From NCBI GenBank assembly GCA_022711075.1, contig JAKLFS010000003.1, forward strand, positions 16,786-22,971: a stretch of 6,186 nucleotides of DNA, given 5' to 3'. How positions within the stretch are numbered: position 1 is the stretch's first letter; every line of letters begins with the position of its first letter. The position numbers and the translations under genes were made by a program. Source of the stretch: Patescibacteria group bacterium. GTDB lineage: Bacteria; Patescibacteriota; Minisyncoccia; UBA6257; JAAZHW01. Under the pieces are notes generated by a model. It searched no databases, was not told where the DNA came from, and saw nothing but the letters and a program-made list of their open reading frames with translations. This document shows positions 1-5,284 of this stretch, piece by piece.

Positions 1-514
1 TGCTGCTCTTATTGAGACTAAACCATTCGGTCTTGGTAATAATCACTTCGGCCCGAGACAAATCCGCAGCCTTGAAGGGCACTTTCGGTTCAATTAAATA
101 TTTATCGCTATGAGGCAAAACAAAAGACTCTCCGCTGGCTTCACTGACTTTTTCGCCCAATAAACTGATGACATTTATCTGATAAGAAAACTGCGCCCCA
201 TAATCAGCGTTGGAATTACGCACTTTGATGGTCAATTCACTCGCATTTTGACCGATGCCCAAAATATCGCTGGAAATTACCTCCAGGGGAGAGGCGTATT
301 TCACTCCGCAAGCGACGCAAGATCCGCCGCAGTCAATGCCCGTTTCCTCGCCGTTTTCCTTTCCGTCAAAACAAGTCGGAGCGGGCTGACTTAAAATAAT
401 TATTAGCCCGATAATTAAAATAAAAAGGATGGAGGGAAAAATCGCGATAATAAGCTTTTTTCTTTTCCTCCAGGCTTCTCTTTTTTGAAATTGTTTTACC
501 AAAACATCGTCCAT
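1..514 (-). CDS. Membrane-anchored protein with CFDG...DCGGxCxxC motif, 3' end outside window (partial)
   Basis: The reading frame is open from ATG at 514-512 to the left edge (171 codons), so the C-terminus is missing. Residues 7-20 are strongly basic (KQFQKREAWRKRKK) and are followed by a hydrophobic segment at about 21-41 (many Ile/Leu). This predicts a single-pass protein with the N-terminus inside and the rest outside. Just after the membrane segment come Cys48, Cys62, Cys66 and Cys69 in the pattern CFDGxxNGEETGxDCGGxCxxC. I know this motif from membrane-anchored or exported proteins of CPR bacteria, but its function is not known to me. Residues from about 75 on look like a beta-rich, immunoglobulin/CARDB-like extracellular region: alternating hydrophobics, with phrases such as ELTIKVRNSNADYG. 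The start is supported by an extended -10 promoter placed exactly upstream. The gene begins 35 bases after the mnmA stop. No enzymatic function is claimed. Confidence 0.8.
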   Translation of the reverse strand, partial: MDDVLVKQFQKREAWRKRKKLIIAIFPSILFILIIGLIIILSQPAPTCFDGKENGEETGIDCGGSCVACGVKYASPLEVISSDILGIGQNASELTIKVRNSNADYGAQFSYQINVISLLGEKVSEASGESFVLPHSDKYLIEPKVPFKAADLSRAEVIITKTEWFSLNKSS

Positions 515-520
515 AATTTT

Positions 521-529
521 ATTATAGCA
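521..529 (-). promoter_or_regulatory. Extended -10 promoter giving a predicted leaderless transcript
   Basis: Read on the minus strand, TG (529-528), one base, then TATAAT (526-521) is a perfect extended -10 element (TGnTATAAT). There are six bases (520-515) before the A of the ATG at 514, so the expected +1 falls on or within a base of the start codon. No good -35 hexamer is visible 16-18 bases upstream, where the sequence is A-rich, as is common for extended -10 promoters. There is no room for a Shine-Dalgarno sequence. The promoter lies entirely in the gap after the mnmA stop. Confidence 0.6.
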
Positions 530-549
530 CAAAATTTTGCTTTTTTCTT

Positions 550-1668
550 TTACCTAATAATGCCTCCGCCCAGCAACTCATCTTTTGAATAAAAGACCGC
601 GCTTTGGCCGGAAGCTATCGCTCTTTGTGGTTTGTTAAAAACTATTTTATTCCCTTTGATGGTCGCTTCTGCCATTTTCGCCATGGAACGAATCTTAACT
701 TGGCATTTTCCATTATCTGGTTTAGCTGAAACCCAATTAACATTTTTTACGATCATTTCTTTCTGGAGCAAATCTTTGCCCTGTCCCTTGGCCAAAGGAT
801 TAGCTACGATTAAAGTGTTCTTTTTAAAATCTTTTTTGACAACGTAATAAGGACCGGTGCCGCCGATGTTCAATCCCTTGCGCTGACCGATCGTGTAATA
901 AGCCAAACCCCTGTGCTCGCCGATTTTTTTACCATTAACAGTTATAATCGGCCCTGCACCCGCTTTAATCCGCGCTTTTAAGAACCCGTATAAATCCGTA
1001 GCAATAAAGCAAATTTCCTGGCTGTCGCGCTTTTCAAAAATTGGCAAGCCGAATTTTTTCGCTAATTGCCGTACTTCCGGCTTCCGATAATTACCAATGG
1101 GAAAAATAATTTTTTTCAATTTAGCCTGCGTTAAAGTATAAAGAAAATAACTCTGGTCCTTGTTTTTATCCTTAGCAATCAATAGCTTTTGCGTTTTGCG
1201 TTTTGAATTTTTACTTATTTTCGCATAATGCCCGGTAGCCAAAAAATCCGTGCCAAAGGCTCTGGTCTTGTCCACGAGCAAGCCGAATTTAATGTAATGG
1301 TTGCATTCTACGCAAGGATTGGGCGTGCGGCCGGCGGCATATTCTCTGATAAAATAATCCACCACTCTCTTTTTAAATTCCTTTTCGGCGTTAACGGTAT
1401 AAAGAGGGATTTTTAATTTTGCCGCTACTCGTCTAGCATCGGCCTGAGCTTCGGCTGAACAGCACTTATTTTCATAATTGCACAAATTCTTGGTGCGGCC
1501 GCGCTTTGGCGTTTCTTTCCAAAATTTCATGAAAACGCCGATAACCTCGTAGCCGGCTCTTTGCAATAAAGCCGCGGCTACGGAACTGTCCACGCCACCC
1601 GACATGGCCACGACCACACGCGGCCTCTGGACTGAATTTTTCATTTTTTTCGCTCTTTTGGCTTTCAT
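550..1668 (-). CDS. mnmA: tRNA-specific 2-thiouridylase MnmA
   Basis: MnmA (TrmU) uses ATP and a persulfide sulfur to 2-thiolate the wobble uridine 34 of tRNA Lys, Glu and Gln in the cytoplasm. The 372-residue product is near the usual family length of about 360. Visible landmarks in order: PP-loop SGGVDSS at 23-29 (ATP binding); CCS..AxADARRVA at 69-82; TPNPCVECN at 115-123 with the catalytic cysteine Cys122 (equivalent to E. coli Cys102); ATGHYA at 144-149; DQSYFLY at 171-177; DSQEICFI at 215-222 with the second catalytic cysteine Cys220; YTIGQRKGL at 258-266; and the C-terminal beta-barrel ending GGGIIR. All key residues are present. The start is uncertain: ATG at 1668 lies just after a candidate promoter, but ATG at 1644 (residue 9) would also leave a normal N-terminus. 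No strong Shine-Dalgarno sequence precedes either. It is transcribed divergently from the membrane gene at 1780. Confidence 0.97.
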   Translation of the reverse strand: MKAKRAKKMKNSVQRPRVVVAMSGGVDSSVAAALLQRAGYEVIGVFMKFWKETPKRGRTKNLCNYENKCCSAEAQADARRVAAKLKIPLYTVNAEKEFKKRVVDYFIREYAAGRTPNPCVECNHYIKFGLLVDKTRAFGTDFLATGHYAKISKNSKRKTQKLLIAKDKNKDQSYFLYTLTQAKLKKIIFPIGNYRKPEVRQLAKKFGLPIFEKRDSQEICFIATDLYGFLKARIKAGAGPIITVNGKKIGEHRGLAYYTIGQRKGLNIGGTGPYYVVKKDFKKNTLIVANPLAKGQGKDLLQKEMIVKNVNWVSAKPDNGKCQVKIRSMAKMAEATIKGNKIVFNKPQRAIASGQSAVFYSKDELLGGGIIR

Positions 1669-1677
1669 GTTTTCTTT

Positions 1678-1705
1678 ATCATAACGAAAATAGGAAAAAA
1701 ATCAA
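1678..1705 (-). promoter_or_regulatory. Candidate promoter for mnmA, back-to-back with the plus-strand promoter
   Basis: On the minus strand, TTGATT (1705-1700), a 16-base spacer and TATGAT (1683-1678) resemble a sigma-70 promoter with one -10 mismatch. Initiation 6-7 bases downstream would fall near 1671, only about three bases before the ATG at 1668. The transcript would be almost leaderless if that start is used, or carry a leader of about 27 bases if translation begins at 1644. The assignment is from consensus matching only. Confidence 0.45.
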
Positions 1706-1710
1706 AAATA

Positions 1711-1738
1711 TTGACAAATTTTATTTATTTTGTACAAT
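1711..1738 (+). promoter_or_regulatory. Sigma-70-type promoter for the two-helix membrane protein gene
   Basis: A perfect -35 hexamer TTGACA (1711-1716) and a -10 hexamer TACAAT (1733-1738) are separated by 16 bases. The expected start of transcription is near 1745, giving a leader of about 35 bases that contains the ribosome binding site. An overlapping TATAAT at 1738-1743 is too far from the -35 box (21 bases) to be the main -10. Confidence 0.7.
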
Positions 1739-1764
1739 ATAATCAGCTTTTTTACTTTTTGGAT

Positions 1765-1770
1765 AAGGAG
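1765..1770 (+). promoter_or_regulatory. Ribosome binding site AAGGAG
   Basis: AAGGAG lies nine bases before the ATG at 1780, an ideal Shine-Dalgarno position. It decides the start of the downstream gene: the longer reading frame back to TTG at 1711 would begin inside the promoter -35 box. It is the clearest Shine-Dalgarno sequence in the window. Confidence 0.8.
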
Positions 1771-1779
1771 AAAACCAAC

Positions 1780-2238
1780 ATGGAAAGTATCTTTAGGATC
1801 TGGGACATTGCTTTTTTCCCCTACTTCGGCATCGGCATCATTTTGGCGTACTTTTTCGCCAAAAAATCGGACGCTCAAAAAAAAGAAGTGAACAGCTTAG
1901 ATCTCGGCCTCATCATACTTTTATGGCCGCTCTCTTTCCTGATTTTGATGGTTAATTTACGAAAAAAAGACGCAAAGCCCCAAGGACAACAAAAACAAAC
2001 AGCCGATTCCGCACCGAGAAAAATCAACAGAAAAGATGTTTTTGGAGAATGTTCGGCATGTAAAGGAACGCGTAGAATTCCTGCGTCTGTATACGCGCCG
2101 GAGCTCGGTGACGATTTCGAGATGGTCGAGTGTCCGTGGTGCAACCATGATGACCGCATTGCTTCACGGCTCCGCGAGCAAGGCATCATCATTGAGCCCG
2201 CATCAGCAGAGAAAAAACCAACGGAGGAAGAGAAGTAG
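1780..2238 (+). CDS. Small two-helix membrane protein with C-terminal CxxC...CxxC knuckles, function unknown
   Basis: The product is 152 residues from ATG at 1780. Two hydrophobic segments are clear: about 10-27 (aromatic- and Gly-rich) and about 42-60 (LGLIILLWPLSFLILMVNL). A short hydrophilic loop, KKSDAQKKEVNSLD, lies between them. A basic linker (62-86) leads to CSAC (91-94) followed by KGTRRIP, and to CPWC (118-121). Two CxxC pairs 23 residues apart suggest a zinc knuckle or ribbon, loosely like the CxxCxG repeats of DnaJ. The tail (140-152) is Glu/Lys-rich. The positive residues after helix 2 suggest a hairpin with the Cys domain inside the cell. I do not recognise the family. The gene has its own consensus promoter and Shine-Dalgarno, runs against the direction of its neighbours, and has a 3' half of about 53% GC against about 40% nearby. 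Recent acquisition is possible but unproven. Confidence 0.8.
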   Translation: MESIFRIWDIAFFPYFGIGIILAYFFAKKSDAQKKEVNSLDLGLIILLWPLSFLILMVNLRKKDAKPQGQQKQTADSAPRKINRKDVFGECSACKGTRRIPASVYAPELGDDFEMVECPWCNHDDRIASRLREQGIIIEPASAEKKPTEEEK

Positions 2239-2311
2239 ATCACAATGGGACCAACGCAGCGCCAGACAGACGTCTTTCCCAATCTAAACCAATTTCTCCC
2301 CAAGGCCAACA

Positions 2312-2344
2312 AAAGCCGCCTAAGCCCTTCGCTTAGACGGCTTT
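2312..2344. terminator. Bidirectional intrinsic terminator between convergent genes
   Basis: A hairpin pairs 2312-2325 with 2331-2344 (14 bp with one C/A mismatch on the plus strand, read as a G.U wobble on the minus strand) around a 5-base loop. On the plus strand it ends TTTCTTATT. On the minus strand it ends TTTTGTT. It lies 73 bases after the stop of the plus-strand gene and 4 bases beyond the holA stop codon, so it can end both transcripts. Confidence 0.85.
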
Positions 2345-2348
2345 CTTA

Positions 2349-3281
2349 TTAAAAATTAAGGATAATTTTTTCTAAGGCCGCTTCGTAATCGATTTTTCCC
2401 GTTTTAACCGCTAAATCAAGGCTGGCTAATTCGTTGTACAATTCAGTTAATTTCTCCTGCTTGAATTTCCAAAGCTGCGATTTTATTTTTTGAACCACGA
2501 AAGGATGCGCTTCCACCTCTTTGGCCTGACCTAAGGCCAAAAGAAGCGCCACCCGCAACTGACCGATAAATAAATTAAAAATCATTCCCGCATCCGAACC
2601 CGACCGAACCGCCTCTTCAAAATAGAGAATCATTTTTTTCTTGTTAGGCTCGAAAAAGGCGTCAAAAATTTTAAAAATATTGGGATGGGCTTCAAAAACC
2701 GATATTTCCAAAACATCGGCTTTGGTCACTTTTTTCTCCGGCCGGTACAAACTGATTTTCTTCAGCTCATTGATTAAACGCCAGGTGTCGCCGGCGAAAG
2801 CCTCAAAGAGAGCCGCCAAGGCAGAATCTTCAATATTTAGCTGATTTTTTTCCGCCTCTTTTTTCAACCACGGTTTGGCTTGGGCATAGGAAGAAAAATT
2901 TTTGAATTCCTGGCTGACTACCGGTTTTTTCTTTAAGACCATCAAAAGTTTTTTGGACTTTTCCTTCAGACCGCCGGTATCGCCCTCAACAATTATTAAA
3001 AAATTATCTTGAGAATTTAAAAGCCCTGATTTTTTAATTACTTCTCCCAACTCTTCATTAAAGGCAGAGGTTAGGGCGCTTTCAATAACGGCCAATTTTT
3101 TACTGCTGAACATCCCTGCGCTCTCAAAAAAATTCTTCATTTTTTCAAAAGAATTTTTTTCTTTAAAATCAAATTTCTCGCAACCCAAAATACAGCCGTG
3201 TTTTTTTTGGTATTCGGCAATAATTTCTTTTACTTTTTGGACGATTCGATAGGTATCCGAGCCGTATAAAAATATAATCAT
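2349..3281 (-). CDS. holA: DNA polymerase III delta subunit
   Basis: HolA is the delta subunit of the clamp loader. It opens the beta sliding clamp during loading at primer-template junctions. The 310-residue product has normal length for the family (about 310-345). Visible features: the N-terminal strand and loop FLYGSDTYRI (4-13); FLIIVEGD (94-101) of the Rossmann-like AAA+ domain; GDTWRLINELKKISLY (164-179), the characteristic segment of the helical middle domain; and HPFVVQKIKSQ (259-269) plus the ending KTGKIDYEAALEKII in the C-terminal collar domain. As usual for delta, there is no functional Walker A motif. ATG at 3281 comes one base after the mutM stop, and there is no Shine-Dalgarno, so expression probably depends on translational coupling to mutM. 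Identification comes from family motifs; sequence similarity in this family is typically low. Confidence 0.92.
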   Translation of the reverse strand: MIIFLYGSDTYRIVQKVKEIIAEYQKKHGCILGCEKFDFKEKNSFEKMKNFFESAGMFSSKKLAVIESALTSAFNEELGEVIKKSGLLNSQDNFLIIVEGDTGGLKEKSKKLLMVLKKKPVVSQEFKNFSSYAQAKPWLKKEAEKNQLNIEDSALAALFEAFAGDTWRLINELKKISLYRPEKKVTKADVLEISVFEAHPNIFKIFDAFFEPNKKKMILYFEEAVRSGSDAGMIFNLFIGQLRVALLLALGQAKEVEAHPFVVQKIKSQLWKFKQEKLTELYNELASLDLAVKTGKIDYEAALEKIILNF

Positions 3282-3282
3282 A

Positions 3283-4155
3283 TTACAATTTTTGGCAGTG
3301 AGGACAAAAATGAGCGGAGCGACCTCCCATTTTTAATCTTTTGATGGCGTTTTTGCAGCGCGGACATTTTTCGCCCTCCCGCCGATAAACGTAAAGACGA
3401 GTGGCGTAATGGCCGGATTTCCCCTCAGGATCGCGGAAATCGCTGATGGAAGTGCCGCGTAATTTAACGGCTTTTTTCAAAACCTCCTTAATAAAGTGGA
3501 AAATTTTTTTCAATTCCAAATTTTTTAATTGATTAACCGGCCGAAACGGATGAATTTTTGCCAGCCATAAAATCTCGTCGGAATAAATGTTGCCAATGCC
3601 GGAAATAACGCTCTGATCCATTAAAACCTGCTTGATTTTTCCTTTTTTGCCGCAGAGCGCTTGCTGAAATTTTCTAAAATTAAAGCCCTTTTCTAAAGGT
3701 TCGGGTCCCAATTTTTTTAATTCTGCTAGATTTTCAATTTCCCTTTGGGAACCGAGGATTACTTTGGCGAATTTTCTTAAATCAGATAGGGCCAGTTGCC
3801 AGCCATTGTCCAGATAAAAAATGATGTGAATATAATTGTTAACCTTTTCTTGCATCACGCCCCTGAGTGAAGAAATGGGCTTTTTATTTTGAACCCTCCA
3901 TTGACCATACAACAGATGCCCGGTCATCTTTTGATGCACTAAAAGAAGCTTTCCCGCGCTCAAATAGATCAGGATGTTTTTGGCGCGGCGTTTAATATTC
4001 TCAATTTTTAAACCCCGCATTTCTTTGACAAAAATAACGGGCTTAGGCTTTTTAATTAATTTTGGCGCATCAAACCAAACCGATTTAATTTTGCGGCCGA
4101 TGACTTTCTTTTTTAAATCATTAACGATGGTTTCCACCTCGGGTAATTCCGGCAT
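3283..4155 (-). CDS. mutM: Formamidopyrimidine-DNA glycosylase (Fpg/MutM)
   Basis: MutM removes 8-oxoguanine and formamidopyrimidines from DNA and cleaves the strand by beta,delta-elimination. The product is 290 residues, a normal length. The start is fixed by chemistry: MPELPEVET at the N-terminus places the catalytic Pro2 and Glu3 directly after the initiator Met. A longer frame back to TTG at 4194 would bury them and is rejected. Lys59 in RRAKN matches the E. coli Lys57 catalytic lysine. HQKMTGHL (74-81) carries the intercalating Met. DQSVISGIGNIYSDEILW is the helix-two-turns-helix DNA-binding signature. The C-terminal zinc finger uses Cys264, Cys267, Cys284 and Cys287, with Arg279 in GGRS before it. 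All essential residues are present. The gene starts after a terminator and is followed by holA with a 1-base gap, so the two form a small operon. No clear Shine-Dalgarno is seen. Confidence 0.97.
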   Translation of the reverse strand: MPELPEVETIVNDLKKKVIGRKIKSVWFDAPKLIKKPKPVIFVKEMRGLKIENIKRRAKNILIYLSAGKLLLVHQKMTGHLLYGQWRVQNKKPISSLRGVMQEKVNNYIHIIFYLDNGWQLALSDLRKFAKVILGSQREIENLAELKKLGPEPLEKGFNFRKFQQALCGKKGKIKQVLMDQSVISGIGNIYSDEILWLAKIHPFRPVNQLKNLELKKIFHFIKEVLKKAVKLRGTSISDFRDPEGKSGHYATRLYVYRREGEKCPRCKNAIKRLKMGGRSAHFCPHCQKL

Positions 4156-4168
4156 ATTAATTTCAAGT

Positions 4169-4198
4169 TTATCATCAAAACCAGAAGCTGGCAATCAA
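4169..4198 (-). promoter_or_regulatory. Candidate promoter for the mutM-holA operon
   Basis: On the minus strand, TTGATT (4198-4193), an 18-base spacer and TGATAA (4174-4169) form a modest sigma-70 match in the only gap between the upstream terminator and mutM. Initiation is expected near 4162, leaving a leader of only about 6 bases before ATG at 4155. The -10 is weak, so this is tentative. Confidence 0.35.
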
Positions 4199-4201
4199 AC
4201 A

Positions 4202-4229
4202 AAAAAAGACGGCTTGGGCCGTCTTTTTT
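4202..4229 (-). terminator. Intrinsic terminator after the SDR gene
   Basis: A perfect 12-bp stem pairs 4202-4213 with 4218-4229 around a 4-base loop, with a GACGGC core and a T tract on either side. In the minus direction it follows the SDR stop (4247) by 17 bases and ends in seven T residues. It separates the SDR transcript from mutM. The flanking A and T tracts would also let it work in the plus direction, although no plus-strand gene precedes it. Confidence 0.88.
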
Positions 4230-4246
4230 GAACGCAAAGTATGTTT

Positions 4247-4984
4247 TTATCTCAAAGTCCAGCCGCCGTCAACAATGATTGTCTGGCCAACGATGTAATC
4301 GGCTTTTTCCGAAGCCAAAAACACTACGGCATTAGCGATATCCTCCGCCAAACCCATTCTTCCCAAGGGAATGGCCGCGACTGTTTGTTTTTTAACCTCT
4401 TCGCTGGAAGAACCGGTAGCGCCCGGAGTATCAACCGCTCCCGGCGCAACGGCGTTGATATTAATTTTCTTCGGAGCCAATTCCAGAGCCAAGGCCCGGG
4501 TAAAACTGCTTACGCCACCCTTAGAAGCGCAGTAATGGGTCAGACCCTCAAAGCCGACGAAAGCAGCGATGGAAGAAATGTTTATAATTTTACTTCCCGC
4601 CTTCATCGCGTTAATAGACGCTTGCGAGCATAAAAAAATGCTTTTCAAATTAACGTCCATTACTCTGTCCCAATCAGCCTCAATCATCTGACCAAACGGC
4701 TTAAAAGGATAGATGCCAGCATTATTGACTAAAATATCCAGCTGGCCGAAATTTTCTATTGTTTTCGCCACCAAATTATCAACTTCGGCTTTATTGGAAA
4801 CGTCGCACTTAATACCCAACGCCCTCACCCCCATTCCGGAAAAATCTTGGGCCGCCTTATCGCAAGTCGCCTGATTAATATCGCTCACCACAACATTGCA
4901 ACCCTCTTTGACCAAGGCCAAAGCAATGCCATAGCCGATTCCTTGACCGGCGCCAGTTATAATCGCTGTTTTGTTTTTGAACAT
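4247..4984 (-). CDS. Short-chain dehydrogenase/reductase, FabG-like, probably NAD-dependent
   Basis: This is a 245-residue classical SDR oxidoreductase, the standard family length. The Rossmann nucleotide-binding motif TGAGQGIG is at 10-17. An acidic residue, Asp35, ends the second beta strand, which in classical SDRs generally favours NAD(H) over NADP(H). NNAG is at 87-90. The catalytic tetrad is Asn112, Ser138, Tyr151 and Lys155 (YCASK); Ser, Tyr and Lys have the same numbering as E. coli FabG. PGAVDTPGA (181-189) and the ending GQTIIVDGGW are typical. The substrate cannot be inferred: FabG (3-oxoacyl-ACP reductase), sugar/polyol and hydroxy-acid dehydrogenases all look like this. Asp35 argues against the usual NADPH-dependent FabG role. 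The gene begins 45 bases after tRNA-Ala without a clear Shine-Dalgarno or promoter, so it may be transcribed from the tRNA cluster. It ends at a strong terminator. Confidence 0.93.
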   Translation of the reverse strand: MFKNKTAIITGAGQGIGYGIALALVKEGCNVVVSDINQATCDKAAQDFSGMGVRALGIKCDVSNKAEVDNLVAKTIENFGQLDILVNNAGIYPFKPFGQMIEADWDRVMDVNLKSIFLCSQASINAMKAGSKIINISSIAAFVGFEGLTHYCASKGGVSSFTRALALELAPKKININAVAPGAVDTPGATGSSSEEVKKQTVAAIPLGRMGLAEDIANAVVFLASEKADYIVGQTIIVDGGWTLR

Positions 4985-5029
4985 ATGTTTGATCTACGAC
5001 TTTAACTTTAAAAATCGGGATAACAGTTG

Positions 5030-5100
5030 TGGACCTATGGGGAATCGGACCCCAACCTCGCCCATGCCATGGGCGCGTAATACCATTTTACTATAGGCCC
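5030..5100 (-). tRNA. tRNA-Ala, anticodon GGC
   Basis: This 71-base gene folds into a full cloverleaf. The acceptor is GGGCCTA/TAGGTCC with a G3.U70 wobble pair, the main identity element for alanyl-tRNA synthetase. The D-arm is GTAA/TTAC with a 7-base loop containing GG. The anticodon stem CGCCC/GGGCG encloses loop ATGGCAT, with U33 followed by GGC (reads GCC). The variable loop has four bases. The T-arm TGGGG/CCCCA has loop TCCGATT. The discriminator is A73 and the 3' CCA is not encoded, so CCA addition is needed. The T-loop has C rather than T at position 55, which is unusual. It lies 94 bases downstream of tRNA-Arg and 45 bases upstream of the SDR start codon. Confidence 0.93.
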
Positions 5101-5109
5101 TTACAAATT

Positions 5110-5138
5110 AATTTAACAGATTATTTGCTAATTTTCAA
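5110..5138 (-). promoter_or_regulatory. Candidate promoter for tRNA-Ala, overlapping an inverted repeat
   Basis: On the minus strand, TTGAAA (5138-5133), a 17-base spacer and TAAATT (5115-5110) end 9 bases before the tRNA-Ala 5' end. The -10 matches four of six consensus bases. An 8-bp inverted repeat (AACAGATT 5115-5122 with AATCTGTT 5137-5144) spans the same stretch. Co-transcription from upstream with tRNA-Arg is equally possible. The rest of the 94-base spacer shows nothing else recognisable. Confidence 0.3.
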
Positions 5139-5194
5139 TCTGTTTTGGTGTATTTATACAACCAAGACAAAACTTTTCGGCTTTTTGAGAAGAG

Positions 5195-5266
5195 TCCCCT
5201 TGGAAGGAATCGAACCCTCATCTCGCCCTTAGGACGGGCTTGCTCTATCCATTGAGCTACAAGGGG
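5195..5266 (-). tRNA. tRNA-Arg, anticodon CCU
   Basis: This 72-base gene folds into a full cloverleaf. The acceptor is CCCCTTG/CAAGGGG. The D-arm is GCTC/GAGC with loop AATGGATA. The anticodon loop GTCCTAA has U33 followed by CCU (reads AGG, arginine). The variable loop has four bases. The T-arm GAGGG/CCTTC has the canonical loop TTCGATT. The discriminator is A73 and CCA is not encoded. The top anticodon-stem pair (27-43) is an A/G mismatch, but the other four pairs are good. It lies between the GC-rich tRNA-like element and tRNA-Ala, all in the same direction. Confidence 0.95.
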
Positions 5267-5284
5267 AAATATTTTAAAATCCAC

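Noticed and set aside
632..847. Plus-strand frames opposite mnmA (632-847 and 1228-1416), holA (2641-2844), mutM (3974-4231) and the adenosyltransferase-like gene (5688-5891)
   Set aside because: All lie antisense to well-identified genes and show no independent start signals or family features.
1711..1779. Upstream in-frame extension of the plus-strand membrane gene back to TTG at 1711
   Set aside because: That TTG is the start of the TTGACA -35 box, and the extension contains the -10 box and the AAGGAG site. ATG at 1780 is the real start.
1875..2312. Minus-strand reading frame of 145 codons opposite the two-helix membrane gene, and the plus-strand frame at 2036-2287
   Set aside because: Both are shadows of the 1780-2238 gene, which has a promoter, ribosome binding site, membrane helices and Cys motifs. 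The shadow products have low-complexity, unstructured composition.
4156..4194. Thirteen-residue N-terminal extension of MutM from TTG at 4194
   Set aside because: MutM needs Pro at position 2 as the catalytic amine, so translation must begin at ATG 4155.
4241..4633. Plus-strand frame of 130 codons opposite the SDR gene
   Set aside because: It is antisense to the conserved C-terminal half of a clear SDR and has no promoter, ribosome binding site or recognisable motif.
5029..5232. Plus-strand frame of 67 codons across the tRNA genes
   Set aside because: It translates the antisense of tRNA-Ala and tRNA-Arg (its end, LEGIEPSSRP, is the familiar antisense-tRNA artefact). It is not a protein gene.
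5267..5282. TAAAAT box in the ATTTTAAAAT palindrome as a tRNA-Arg promoter
   Set aside because: It ends only four bases before the tRNA 5' end, so initiation would fall inside the mature tRNA, and there is no -35 box at the right distance.
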